This document shows, piece by piece, positions 1-7,314 of a DNA stretch of 9,386 nucleotides (within the stretch, counting starts at the first letter, position 1; each line of letters opens with the position of its first letter). Origin of the DNA: Candidatus Peregrinibacteria bacterium (lineage in GTDB: Bacteria > Patescibacteriota > Gracilibacteria > UBA1369 > PNNO01); the NCBI GenBank assembly GCA_030595015.1, contig JAUVDZ010000036.1:1-9386 (forward strand), written 5' to 3'. A program made the position numbers and the translations under genes. Below the pieces are notes generated by a model. It ran no database searches. It was not told the origin of the DNA and worked only from the letters and a program-made list of their open reading frames with translations.

Positions 1-416
1 AACTTTTTTTCCATGATATCTGCATATTCAACTAAACGTTGAATGTAATCCATGTATTCATAAGTTTGTCTTTGTAATAATTCATTAGTTTGTTTTTCTC
101 CTATATCTGCGAGTGTATCCAGATAATTGTCTATATCAAGCCGTTTTGAACGAATAACAATTTGAATAGGGAATTCTAAAGAATTCAAAAAGTTTTGATA
201 TGAAAAAATTATTGCATTTTGCTCGTCTTCAGACTTTAGATTGAAGTTTATACTACTAACTTCTAAAATTGATCTTAAACCGCCGTTTTTTAGCACAATT
301 GAATCATCACGAATTTCCGCAATTTTCATATGAGTTTGCGTACTAGCCGCAGTATTCTTTTTGCTTTGCTTTACAGATTTATCTGTAGGCTTTTTTTCTT
401 TAGTTTTTGTAACCAT
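1..416 (-). CDS. TraC/VirB4 N-terminal-like conjugation protein (3' part missing)
   Basis: Seen: an open frame of 138 codons runs from an ATG at 416 to the window edge with no stop, so the C-terminus is missing. Residues 1-29 are lysine/threonine-rich and probably disordered. From residue 30 there is a compact alpha/beta pattern (KIAEIRDDSIVLKNGGLRS, then SEDEQNAIIFSYQNFLNSL and PIQIVIRSKRLDIDNYL) and then a glutamine-rich helical stretch. No membrane segment is visible. Family knowledge: this pattern resembles the TraC-like/VirB4 N-terminal domain proteins that follow PrgI genes in Patescibacteria and Gram-positive conjugation clusters, usually next to the VirB4 ATPase. The start lies two bases after the prgI stop, with no Shine-Dalgarno site, so translation is probably coupled. 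A role at the cytoplasmic side of a type IV secretion-like apparatus is inferred. No ATPase motif falls within the visible part, so whether it continues into a VirB4 ATPase cannot be seen. Confidence 0.72.
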   Translation of the reverse strand, partial: MVTKTKEKKPTDKSVKQSKKNTAASTQTHMKIAEIRDDSIVLKNGGLRSILEVSSINFNLKSEDEQNAIIFSYQNFLNSLEFPIQIVIRSKRLDIDNYLDTLADIGEKQTNELLQRQTYEYMDYIQRLVEYADIMEKK

Positions 417-418
417 AA

Positions 419-856
419 TTATTTGTTATTTCCGTATGAATCTAAGACTTTTGTAATATCATCAAGATTTTTCATTGTTTCTGCAGCTTTTTGAGATTTA
501 TTAGTACTTTTCTTTTTTCTTAATGATTGTTTTGGTTGGATTAGGCTAGCTCCGAAGACTTCTCCGGTTGCCTTCATCCAGGTTCTTTTTCTTGGTACTA
601 ATACATGTTCTAAATATAAAAGAACAAATTTTTCGAATGACACATTATGAACTTTTACAAATGCAATTAGTAGAGTAATAATCGTTATAACCGCTACAGG
701 TGGTAACCATACTTCCCAAAAGAAGTCTCTGGATAGAATTGTATAAATTAGATATGCAAGTCCGCCACCAGCTCCAATAATAATCATATGTTTTAGAGTA
801 AGCGGACCGACTATTTTATCAGCCATTTGTACATTCTGTGGTACTTTTGCCTGCAT
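419..856 (-). CDS. PrgI family membrane protein of a type IV secretion-like cluster
   Basis: A 145-residue protein. The N-terminus (VPQNVQMADKIVGPLTLKH) is the typical PrgI-family opening, with a charged DKI.GPLT motif before the first membrane helix. Two hydrophobic helices follow at about residues 24-41 and 48-67, then a conserved-looking segment (FEKFVLLYLEHVLVPRKRTW, about 75-93), and a basic, probably flexible tail from about residue 110. Length and topology are normal for the family. PrgI proteins are small inner-membrane parts found next to TraC/VirB4 genes in conjugation-type clusters; their biochemical role is not well defined. The next gene begins two bases after this stop, so the two form an operon that continues off the left edge. 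A good promoter (888-916) lies upstream and the ATG has no Shine-Dalgarno site. The cluster could be a conjugation or DNA-handling machine, but the window does not show which. Confidence 0.85.
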   Translation of the reverse strand: MQAKVPQNVQMADKIVGPLTLKHMIIIGAGGGLAYLIYTILSRDFFWEVWLPPVAVITIITLLIAFVKVHNVSFEKFVLLYLEHVLVPRKRTWMKATGEVFGASLIQPKQSLRKKKSTNKSQKAAETMKNLDDITKVLDSYGNNK

Positions 857-887
857 GTTTTTATTTTTAATTCAATTTGTTCTTATT

Positions 888-916
888 ATTATAGCAAAAA
901 AACGGGATTTGTTCAA
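888..916 (-). promoter_or_regulatory. Promoter of the prgI operon
   Basis: On the minus strand, TTGAAC (916-911) is followed after 17 bases by TATAAT (893-888), a perfect -10 box. Transcription should start near 881, giving a leader of about 25 bases that is nearly all A and T, without a Shine-Dalgarno motif. This is a sequence match only. Confidence 0.65.
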
Positions 917-960
917 TAGAGACGAGCTAAAGCGTGAACGTAAGTGAACTCAATAATCAT

Positions 961-988
961 TTGCAAATTACCTTTATTTCTATATACT
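961..988 (+). promoter_or_regulatory. Promoter of lepA
   Basis: TTGCAA (961-966) and TATACT (983-988) are separated by 16 bases. Expected start is near 995, leaving a leader of about 24 bases. The -35 box lies inside a 10-base palindrome ATTTGCAAAT (959-968). The same TTGCAA hexamer also serves as the -35 box in the other divergent region (7898-7903). This is a match by eye. Confidence 0.55.
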
Positions 989-1004
989 TTTGAGGAACTC
1001 AAAA
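988..1004. repeat. Inverted repeat at the predicted lepA transcription start
   Basis: TTTTGAG (988-994), three bases GAA, CTCAAAA (998-1004): perfect 7-base arms. It begins on the last base of the -10 box and spans the predicted start site. It could be an operator or a small hairpin at the mRNA 5' end. There is no T-tract, so it is not a terminator in either direction. Confidence 0.5.
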
Positions 1005-1018
1005 TCCCTTTATAAAAT

Positions 1019-2845
1019 ATGAATAAAAAAAGTGTACAAAACATACGAAACTTCTGTATTATTGCGCATATAGATCATGGAAAGTCCACTCTAGCTGATC
1101 GTTTTATTGAAGTAACAAAGACCGTTGAAAAACGTGATATGAAACATGGGCAATTGTTAGACACGATGGATATCGAACAAGAGAGGGGAATTACTATCAA
1201 GTTGCAACCAGTTAGAATGGATTGGGAGCAGGATGGAGAAAATTATATTTTAAATTTAATAGATACTCCGGGTCATGTTGATTTTAGTTATGAAGTTTCG
1301 CGTAGTTTAGCCGCTTGTGAGGGGGCTTTGCTTGTGATTGATGCCAGCCAGGGAATTCAGGCTCAAACACTTGCTAATTGTTATATGGCGATTGAGAACA
1401 ATCTGGAGATTATTCCTGTTTTAAACAAAATTGACTTACCATCTGCAGATGTTGAGAAAGTATCAGCTGAAATTGAGAGCACTTTAGGAATTCCGAAGGA
1501 AGAAATCCTTACAGTATCGGCAAAAGACGGCACTAACGTGGAAGAAGTACTTGCGGCAATTATTGAACGTGTTCCGCCTCCAAAAGAAACAACAAATATT
1601 GATGAATTCAAAGCTTTGATTTTCGATTCTGTATATGATCCTTATAAGGGCGTTGTTGCATATGTTCGCGTAATGTCCGGAGGAATAAAAAAAGGAGACA
1701 AAGTGCATTTGCTTCATACAAAAAAAGAAATTGAAGTAATGGAATGTGGTTATTTTAAGCCTCAATATAAGCCATCGCCAGAATTAAAGCCTGGAGAAGT
1801 TGGTTATATTGTTACTGGCTTAAAAACCGTAGCAGAAGCCCGGGTTGGAGACACAATCTGGAAAACCGGTTTAGAAAAAGTTGATCTTACAGCAGCTAAA
1901 GCTTTGGAAGGTTACGCAGTAGTTAAGCCTTATGTTTTTGCAGGGATTTTTTGTGTAGATGGTGATGATTTTCCGGTTTTAAGAGATGCTTTAGAAAAAC
2001 TTCAAATTAATGACTCGGCTTTATCATTTGAGGCTGAGCAATCAGGAGCATTAGGTTTCGGATTTAGATGTGGATTTTTAGGAATGCTACATTTAGAAAT
2101 AGTTCAGGAGAGACTTGAAAGAGAATATAATTTAAACTTAGTTGTAACATCACCTTCAGTTTCATATATTGCAGTAGAATCAACAGGCAAAGAAACCTTT
2201 ATTTCAAGCCCTGCACAGCTTCCTGACCCTGCACGATTAATGGCAATTAAGGAGCCCTGGATGAAACTTGAAATTTTAGTTCCAAAGGATTTTGTAGGTG
2301 TAGTAATGAAACTTATTCAGGAGCGTCGTGGACAAAATAAAGATATGCAATATATCGATCAGGATCGTGTAATTTTAACCTTTGAAATTCCACTAGCTTC
2401 AATTGTTGTTGATTTTTATGATGTTTTAAAAAGTGTTACTTCCGGTTACGCTTCAATGAATTATGATTTTTTGGATTATCGTGAAGAGGATCTTGTTAAA
2501 TTAGATACTATGGTTGCGGGAACAGTTGTTGAAGCTTTGTCAGTTATTGTTCATAGAAAAGATTCTTATTACATAGGTTGTGCAATTGTTAAAAAATTAA
2601 AAAAATTAATTCCAAAATCACAGTTTGAAGTGGCATTACAGTCAGCAATTGGTTCAAAAATTATTGCTCGTGAAACTATTAGCGCTTTACGTAAAGATGT
2701 TACTGCAAAACTTTATGGTGGTGATCGTACCAGAAAAGATAAACTTCTGAAAAAACAAAAAGCAGGAAAAAAACGTATGAAAAAAGTTGGTAACGTTGAA
2801 ATCCCTCAGGAAGCATTTATGTCGATCCTTAAACGTGATGACTAA
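1019..2845 (+). CDS. lepA: Elongation factor 4 (LepA), ribosome back-translocase GTPase
   Basis: A complete 608-residue LepA/EF4, close to the usual length of about 600. The translational GTPase motifs are intact: P-loop AHIDHGKST (16-24), switch I around RGITIK (56-61), DTPGHVDF (82-89), NKIDLP (136-141) and SAKDG (167-171). They are followed by the EF-G-like beta-barrel and alpha/beta domains, including the segment GFRCGFLGMLHLEIVQERLE. The LepA-specific C-terminal domain is present and ends in YGGDRTRKDKLLKKQK and KRMKKVGNVEIPQEAF. Family knowledge: EF4 acts on the ribosome, and is linked to back-translocation, stalled elongation and 30S subunit maturation. The ATG used gives the standard N-terminus (NIRNFCIIAHIDHGKST). 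No Shine-Dalgarno site precedes it; the leader reads CCCTTTATAAAAT before ATG. It is a single gene with its own promoter, divergent from prgI. Nothing in it looks unusual. Confidence 0.97.
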   Translation: MNKKSVQNIRNFCIIAHIDHGKSTLADRFIEVTKTVEKRDMKHGQLLDTMDIEQERGITIKLQPVRMDWEQDGENYILNLIDTPGHVDFSYEVSRSLAACEGALLVIDASQGIQAQTLANCYMAIENNLEIIPVLNKIDLPSADVEKVSAEIESTLGIPKEEILTVSAKDGTNVEEVLAAIIERVPPPKETTNIDEFKALIFDSVYDPYKGVVAYVRVMSGGIKKGDKVHLLHTKKEIEVMECGYFKPQYKPSPELKPGEVGYIVTGLKTVAEARVGDTIWKTGLEKVDLTAAKALEGYAVVKPYVFAGIFCVDGDDFPVLRDALEKLQINDSALSFEAEQSGALGFGFRCGFLGMLHLEIVQERLEREYNLNLVVTSPSVSYIAVESTGKETFISSPAQLPDPARLMAIKEPWMKLEILVPKDFVGVVMKLIQERRGQNKDMQYIDQDRVILTFEIPLASIVVDFYDVLKSVTSGYASMNYDFLDYREEDLVKLDTMVAGTVVEALSVIVHRKDSYYIGCAIVKKLKKLIPKSQFEVALQSAIGSKIIARETISALRKDVTAKLYGGDRTRKDKLLKKQKAGKKRMKKVGNVEIPQEAFMSILKRDD

Positions 2846-2868
2846 AGGCGATTTACTATGTAAGGCTC

Positions 2869-2897
2869 TTCACAAAAGGTGTGTTTTGTGGTAAAAT
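2869..2897 (+). promoter_or_regulatory. Promoter of the substrate-binding protein / phosphatase operon
   Basis: TTCACA (2869-2874, one mismatch from TTGACA), a 17-base spacer, then TAAAAT (2892-2897) preceded by TG at 2889-2890 as in an extended -10 box. Expected start is near 2904, giving a leader of about 33 bases without a Shine-Dalgarno site. A palindrome (2871-2890) overlaps the -35 box and fills nearly the whole spacer. Confidence 0.6.
2871..2890. repeat. Palindrome filling the spacer of the binding-protein promoter (candidate operator)
   Basis: CACAAAA (2871-2877), a six-base centre, then TTTTGTG (2884-2890): perfect 7-base arms with centres 13 bases apart, a common layout for a dimeric repressor site. 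It lies between the -35 and -10 boxes. A terminator for lepA was considered, but the stem has only two G-C pairs and no T-tract follows. Operator function is inference. Confidence 0.45.
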
Positions 2898-2936
2898 AAG
2901 CTGATATAGTTGAATCTAAAATAAATATAAAAACAA

Positions 2937-4472
2937 ATGAAAACTTTGCTAAAACTAGTATTTTATATTGCATTGCTGGGAGTAATGGGTTTCCTGCTTG
3001 TATATTTGTTTTTTCAAAAGGAATTTAATGAATTTAAAAGTCAATATTTCCCAAATGATACAGTAGTTGAGGACATATCGATTTCTGACAAAGATATAAA
3101 AATTGCTTATGCTTTTAATTTTGAAGGATATGATCCTATTCTTGCTGATCCTAATACACGAACCCGAATTTTAAATATTTTTGAGGGATTAGTTGGAACT
3201 GATAGAAATCTTAAAATTGAACCAAAGTTAGCTCTTTCATGGGGCCGCTTGCATGATACTATCTGGGAATTTAAATTAAGACCTAATGTGAAGTTTCATG
3301 ATGGGTCAGCATTCGATGCCGATGATGTTGTGGCAAGCTTTAAAAGAGCTTTAGAAAATAGGAATTCTGAACTTAAAGATCTACTTGCAACTATTGAAAG
3401 TGTAGAAAAACAGGATGATTTAACAATTATTATTCATACAAAGCAACCTGATCCAATTTTAGTTAATAGAATTTCAAATGTTTTGATTTTTCCATCAGAA
3501 AAGAATAGTTTTGAAAAACCTATTGGAACAGGACCTTATAAGTTTAATGCAGACTCTGATACTGAACTGGCTTTGACAAGGTTTGATGGTTATTGGAATA
3601 AGCTTCCTTACTACAAAAATGTGTTTATACAAACAATAGAAAATAGATTTATAAGATTTGATGTTTTGAAAAATGGTGAGGTTGATATTTTGGCAAATGT
3701 GCCTCCTTCATTTACAGAAGAGTTTGAAAAAATGAATTCTGTAAATATACTTGCGTTACCTAGCTTGGAAGTAAATTTTCTTGTTTATAATTTTGAATCA
3801 GACTTATTGAGTGACAAAAGAATAAGAGAGGCGATTGCTTATGCATTTGATAAAAATGCATTTGTAGAATTTTCAGATGGATTTGCCACTCCTTCATATC
3901 AATTTGTTAGTAATGGTATTTTTGGTTTTAACCCTGAGATAACACCTTTTTCACAGGATGTTGCAAAAGCTAAAGCTATAATTAGAGAATATGATCCTTT
4001 TAAACGACCATCAATTAATATTGATATGGCTTTAGGAGCTGAAACAATTGGTGAGTTTATCAGATTACAGTTAGATGAAGTTGGAATTAGTATAAATATC
4101 AGTTATATGTCATTTGATAAATTACAAAAAAAGGTAAAAGCCGGAGAATCAGAAATGTATTTATTGGGCTTTAGAAGTGAAATTGGTGATGCGAGTTCTT
4201 TCTTTGAAAACTTAGTACATTCAAATGGGAGTTTTAATGGAGGGAATTTTTCAAATAAGAAGGTAGATCAATTAATTGAGTTATCTTTAACTAACCTTGA
4301 TCAGTCTAAAAGATTAGATCAATTTCAGGAAATCATGAATATCATTACTAATGAAGAGCATTACGGTGTTCCGTTATTTGAAACAGATGTGATTTATGGG
4401 ATAAGGGTAGGGATTCTTTTTCATCCAAGGCTTGATGGATATATTTTAGCTTCTGAAATTCATTCAACTTAA
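2937..4472 (+). CDS. Membrane-anchored family-5 extracellular solute (peptide)-binding protein
   Basis: A 511-residue protein of the SBP family 5 (OppA/DppA/NikA type). Residues 5-26 form one hydrophobic segment. There is no lipobox and I see no cysteine anywhere, so it is probably held by an uncleaved N-terminal helix instead of a lipid. The mature part shows the family signature VKFHDGSAFDADDVVASF (118-135), the early YDP.LAD...R.LNIFEGLV region (65-86) and PIGTGPYKF (195-203). A second-lobe stretch follows (DKRIREAIAYAFDK), and length is normal for the family. Such proteins bind oligopeptides, nickel or other small ligands outside the membrane and usually deliver them to an ABC transporter. 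Here no permease or ATPase gene is nearby. The next gene starts three bases after the stop and encodes a transmembrane phosphatase, so binding may serve sensing instead of uptake; that is inference. The ligand cannot be read from the sequence. The start has an A-rich leader and no Shine-Dalgarno site. Confidence 0.88.
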   Translation: MKTLLKLVFYIALLGVMGFLLVYLFFQKEFNEFKSQYFPNDTVVEDISISDKDIKIAYAFNFEGYDPILADPNTRTRILNIFEGLVGTDRNLKIEPKLALSWGRLHDTIWEFKLRPNVKFHDGSAFDADDVVASFKRALENRNSELKDLLATIESVEKQDDLTIIIHTKQPDPILVNRISNVLIFPSEKNSFEKPIGTGPYKFNADSDTELALTRFDGYWNKLPYYKNVFIQTIENRFIRFDVLKNGEVDILANVPPSFTEEFEKMNSVNILALPSLEVNFLVYNFESDLLSDKRIREAIAYAFDKNAFVEFSDGFATPSYQFVSNGIFGFNPEITPFSQDVAKAKAIIREYDPFKRPSINIDMALGAETIGEFIRLQLDEVGISINISYMSFDKLQKKVKAGESEMYLLGFRSEIGDASSFFENLVHSNGSFNGGNFSNKKVDQLIELSLTNLDQSKRLDQFQEIMNIITNEEHYGVPLFETDVIYGIRVGILFHPRLDGYILASEIHST

Positions 4473-4475
4473 CTT

Positions 4476-6062
4476 ATGTATTCAATAAAAACAAAACTAG
4501 TTGCTCTGATAACTCTACTAATTATAGGGTTGTTCACTGCTGCTGCATTTTTATTGATTCGTGAAAAGCAAAAAGAACTCACTCAGGGTATTTTCTTTCA
4601 AACAAAATCGTATGCTGAGTTAACGTCAGAAAATATAGTTGAAGATTATAATTTATTTCTCGCTCAAAAAGGATTTATTTACTTTAATCGTGAAATAACG
4701 GCTGCATTTACCAGAACTCAGGATGTTGACTTAATTCAGATATTTAATTATGGAGGAACACTTTTGTATGATTCACAAGGGGAAAAAGAGCAGCAGTATG
4801 ATGGTCCTGAAAGGATTATCCAGGATCCAATGTTAATTGATCAGATTCAGGCTCATAATCCTTCTGTTTTTACTGAAGATGGAAGATTGATATTTTTGAA
4901 AACAATTACTACTGTAGATGAAGGTGTAAATTTTGCATATGTTGATATCAATGAGCAACCAGTTGAGGCGATAGGGGATATGGAAAAAGTAAGTTATTTT
5001 ATTTTCCCTGTTTTAGATGAATTTGCAGTTGCTTATCATGTGGATTATTCGAATCTTGATGATTTATTACGGACAGATATGATCAGAACAATTTTCTTAT
5101 CTGTACTTGGTATGGTTGTTGGATTATTTTTGAGTTTTTTTGTTGCAAATCGTATAACTAAGCCAATTAAAAAATTAACTGAAGGTGTTGGAATTATTGC
5201 AAAAGGTGATTTCCAATATCGTGTAAAAATTAATACTCATGATGAAATTGAGATTTTAGGGGATGCATTTAATCAGATGGCGGTTGATCTGGATAAAAGT
5301 ACCAAAGCGCTTGTTTATAAAGAGCGTGTTGCAAAAGAATTAGAAGTTGCACAGAAAATTCAGGAAGATTTGATTCCAAAACAACTTCCAATAATGGAAG
5401 GTCTGGATATTTCTGCAGGTATTGTGCCGGCAGAAGAGATTGGTGGAGATGTTTATGATTTTATTAATAAAGATGATAATAATATTATGTTCTATATTGG
5501 GGATGTGACAGGACATGGTGTTCCATCGGGGATTTTAGGATCAGTAGCAAATGCGATGTTTTTTAGTAAAGCTAAAGACGCAAGCTTAAAACAGATAATA
5601 ATAGACGTAAATGCTGTGATTAAAGCTAAATCACCGGCTAATATGTTCTTAACTTTATGTTTACTTAATTGGGAAAAAACAAAAAGACAACTTACTTACG
5701 TAAATGCTGGTCATGAACAGATGATTCATTTTAATGCACAAACTCAGGCTGTTGATTTATTAAAGGGTGGTGGAATTGCGCTTGGTATGTTCCCGGATAT
5801 TTCGAAAATGGTTGAAGAACAAATAATTCAAATGAATGTTGGAGATTGTGTTGTTATGTATAGTGATGGGATCCCTGAAGCATGGAAATCACAAAAAGAA
5901 AATTATGGAATGGAAAGATTTAAATCTACAGTTCAGCAATTTGGTAATTTGCCATCTGCAACAGAAATAAGAAATTCGATTCTTAAAAACGTTAAAGAAT
6001 TCATGGGAGATTACAAACAAATGGATGATATTACCATTATTGTAATTAAGAAAACTTCTTAA
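4476..6062 (+). CDS. HAMP / SpoIIE-type PP2C serine phosphatase with extracellular sensor region (RsbU-like)
   Basis: A 528-residue membrane signalling phosphatase. Order of parts: transmembrane helix at about 8-27; an extracellular sensor region at about 28-202 with Cache-like alternating strands and helices (unassigned by eye); second helix at about 203-223; HAMP domain at about 224-277 (NRITKPIKKLTEGV through DEIEILGDAFNQM); a coiled linker with ELEVAQKIQEDLIPKQLP (288-305); and a PP2C/SpoIIE domain from about 310 to the end. Catalytic metal-binding aspartates are present: D325 in GGDVYDF, D343 in GDVTGHG, D464 in YSDGIPEA and D518 in MDD. NAGHE (410-414) is also conserved, so it should be active. 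Family knowledge: RsbU-type enzymes dephosphorylate a STAS-domain anti-sigma antagonist in partner-switching control. No antagonist, kinase or sigma gene is present in the window. It starts three bases after the binding-protein stop without a Shine-Dalgarno site, so it is co-transcribed and probably translationally coupled. Its stop overlaps that of glyA. Confidence 0.92.
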   Translation: MYSIKTKLVALITLLIIGLFTAAAFLLIREKQKELTQGIFFQTKSYAELTSENIVEDYNLFLAQKGFIYFNREITAAFTRTQDVDLIQIFNYGGTLLYDSQGEKEQQYDGPERIIQDPMLIDQIQAHNPSVFTEDGRLIFLKTITTVDEGVNFAYVDINEQPVEAIGDMEKVSYFIFPVLDEFAVAYHVDYSNLDDLLRTDMIRTIFLSVLGMVVGLFLSFFVANRITKPIKKLTEGVGIIAKGDFQYRVKINTHDEIEILGDAFNQMAVDLDKSTKALVYKERVAKELEVAQKIQEDLIPKQLPIMEGLDISAGIVPAEEIGGDVYDFINKDDNNIMFYIGDVTGHGVPSGILGSVANAMFFSKAKDASLKQIIIDVNAVIKAKSPANMFLTLCLLNWEKTKRQLTYVNAGHEQMIHFNAQTQAVDLLKGGGIALGMFPDISKMVEEQIIQMNVGDCVVMYSDGIPEAWKSQKENYGMERFKSTVQQFGNLPSATEIRNSILKNVKEFMGDYKQMDDITIIVIKKTS

Positions 6063-7303
6063 GTTTTAATTCCCGGCACAGGAAATCCTTTGCACAGGTC
6101 TTTTACTTCGCCTTTGATCTTTTTTAAATGATCTAAGTCTTCATGTTTTTCTATGACTGAAGCCATAAAATCAGCAACTTTACGCATTTCATCTTCTTTC
6201 ATCCCACGGGTAGTTAAAGCGGGAGTTCCCAGTCTTATTCCACTTGGATCAAACGGTGAACGTGGATCAAATGGTACTGTATTTTTATTACAAGTTATAC
6301 CAGCCTCATCTAGTGCTTCCTGCGCGATTTTGCCTGGCATTCCTTTATTTGTCATATCAATCAAAATCAAATGATTGTCAGTTCCACCTGAAACTAAATC
6401 AAAACCATGTTCATTTAATCTTTCTGCCAGTGCTTTTGCATTTTTAACAATCTGAGCTGAATAATCTTTGAATTCTGGTTTCAATGCTTCTCCAAATGCC
6501 ACAGCCTTTGCTGCAGTAGTATTGTCGTGTGGCCCTCCCTGAAATCCAGGGAACACAGCGCGATCAATATTCTTGGCATGTTCTTTTTTACACATAATCA
6601 TTGCGCCTCGTGGGCCTCTTAAAGTTTTATGAGTAGTTGTAGTAATAACATCAAAGTCTTCTGCCGGGCTCTCATGTGCGCCTCCAGCGATCAATCCTGC
6701 TATATGTGCTACATCTGCCATTGCAAGTGCTCCGACCTCGTCACAGATAGATTTAAATGCTTTAAAATCAATTTTTCTAGGATATGCCGTGTAACCACAT
6801 ACAATCATTTTAGGTTTACACTCTAAAGCTATTTCGCGAATTTTATCCATATCTAATATTCCTGTTTCTTTATCAACTCCATAAGGTACAAAATTATATG
6901 ATTTTCCTGAAAAACTTATTGGTAAACCATGTGTAATATGTCCTCCATGATCAAGTTTTAATCCCATAACTGTATCTCCATATTCTAAAAGTCCAAAATA
7001 CACTGCTGCATTGGCCGGACTACCTGAATATGGCTGCACATTTACATGATCTACGCTGAATAATTCTTTTGCACGATCAATTGCCAGTTGTTCAACTAAA
7101 TCAACATTTTCCTGTCCGCCATAATATCTTTTCCCTGGGTATCCTTCAGAGTATTTATTAGTGAAAATTGATCCTGTGGCTTCCATAACAGCCTCAGAAG
7201 CATAATTTTCAGAAGGTATTAACTCAATTCCATCAGCTTGTCTTACGGTTTCTTTTTGAAGGATGCCATATACCTCCGGATCAGTTTGTTGTAATGAAGT
7301 CAT
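6059..7303 (-). CDS. glyA: Serine hydroxymethyltransferase
   Basis: A complete 414-residue SHMT, typical bacterial length. It converts serine and tetrahydrofolate to glycine and 5,10-methylene-tetrahydrofolate in the cytoplasm, using pyridoxal phosphate. Visible motifs: IELIPSENYAS (26-36), TNKYSEGYPGKRYYGG (48-63), the PLP-stacking region HGGHITHG (119-126), ADVAH (196-200) with D197 for the PLP pyridine nitrogen, and VITTTTHKTLRGPRGAM (219-235) with K226 as the Schiff-base lysine. GIRLGTPALTTRG near the C-terminus carries the carboxylate-binding arginine. Nothing is missing. It is the second gene of an operon, 11 bases after the cyclo-ligase stop, and has no Shine-Dalgarno site (leader AACTAAAAATAAT). 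Its TAA stop is the complement of 6059-6061 and overlaps the phosphatase TAA at 6060-6062, so no terminator can lie between the two genes. Confidence 0.97.
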   Translation of the reverse strand: MTSLQQTDPEVYGILQKETVRQADGIELIPSENYASEAVMEATGSIFTNKYSEGYPGKRYYGGQENVDLVEQLAIDRAKELFSVDHVNVQPYSGSPANAAVYFGLLEYGDTVMGLKLDHGGHITHGLPISFSGKSYNFVPYGVDKETGILDMDKIREIALECKPKMIVCGYTAYPRKIDFKAFKSICDEVGALAMADVAHIAGLIAGGAHESPAEDFDVITTTTHKTLRGPRGAMIMCKKEHAKNIDRAVFPGFQGGPHDNTTAAKAVAFGEALKPEFKDYSAQIVKNAKALAERLNEHGFDLVSGGTDNHLILIDMTNKGMPGKIAQEALDEAGITCNKNTVPFDPRSPFDPSGIRLGTPALTTRGMKEDEMRKVADFMASVIEKHEDLDHLKKIKGEVKDLCKGFPVPGIKT

Positions 7304-7314
7304 ATTATTTTTAG

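Noticed and set aside
419..856. Gene part of a mobile conjugative element
   Set aside because: PrgI/TraC-like genes can be mobile, but no integrase, relaxase, direct repeats or attachment site is visible, and such clusters are often chromosomal in Patescibacteria.
1381..1765. Minus-strand open frames inside lepA
   Set aside because: They lie opposite conserved GTPase-domain codons, resemble no known family and have no start signals; they are shadows.
2871..2890. Hairpin after lepA as a transcription terminator
   Set aside because: The stem is seven pairs, mostly A-T, and is followed by GTAAAATAAG instead of a T-run; it also lies within a good promoter, so an operator is the better reading.
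6153..6826. Plus-strand open frames inside glyA
   Set aside because: They run opposite conserved SHMT motifs and their low-complexity, cysteine- or serine-rich products match no family I know.
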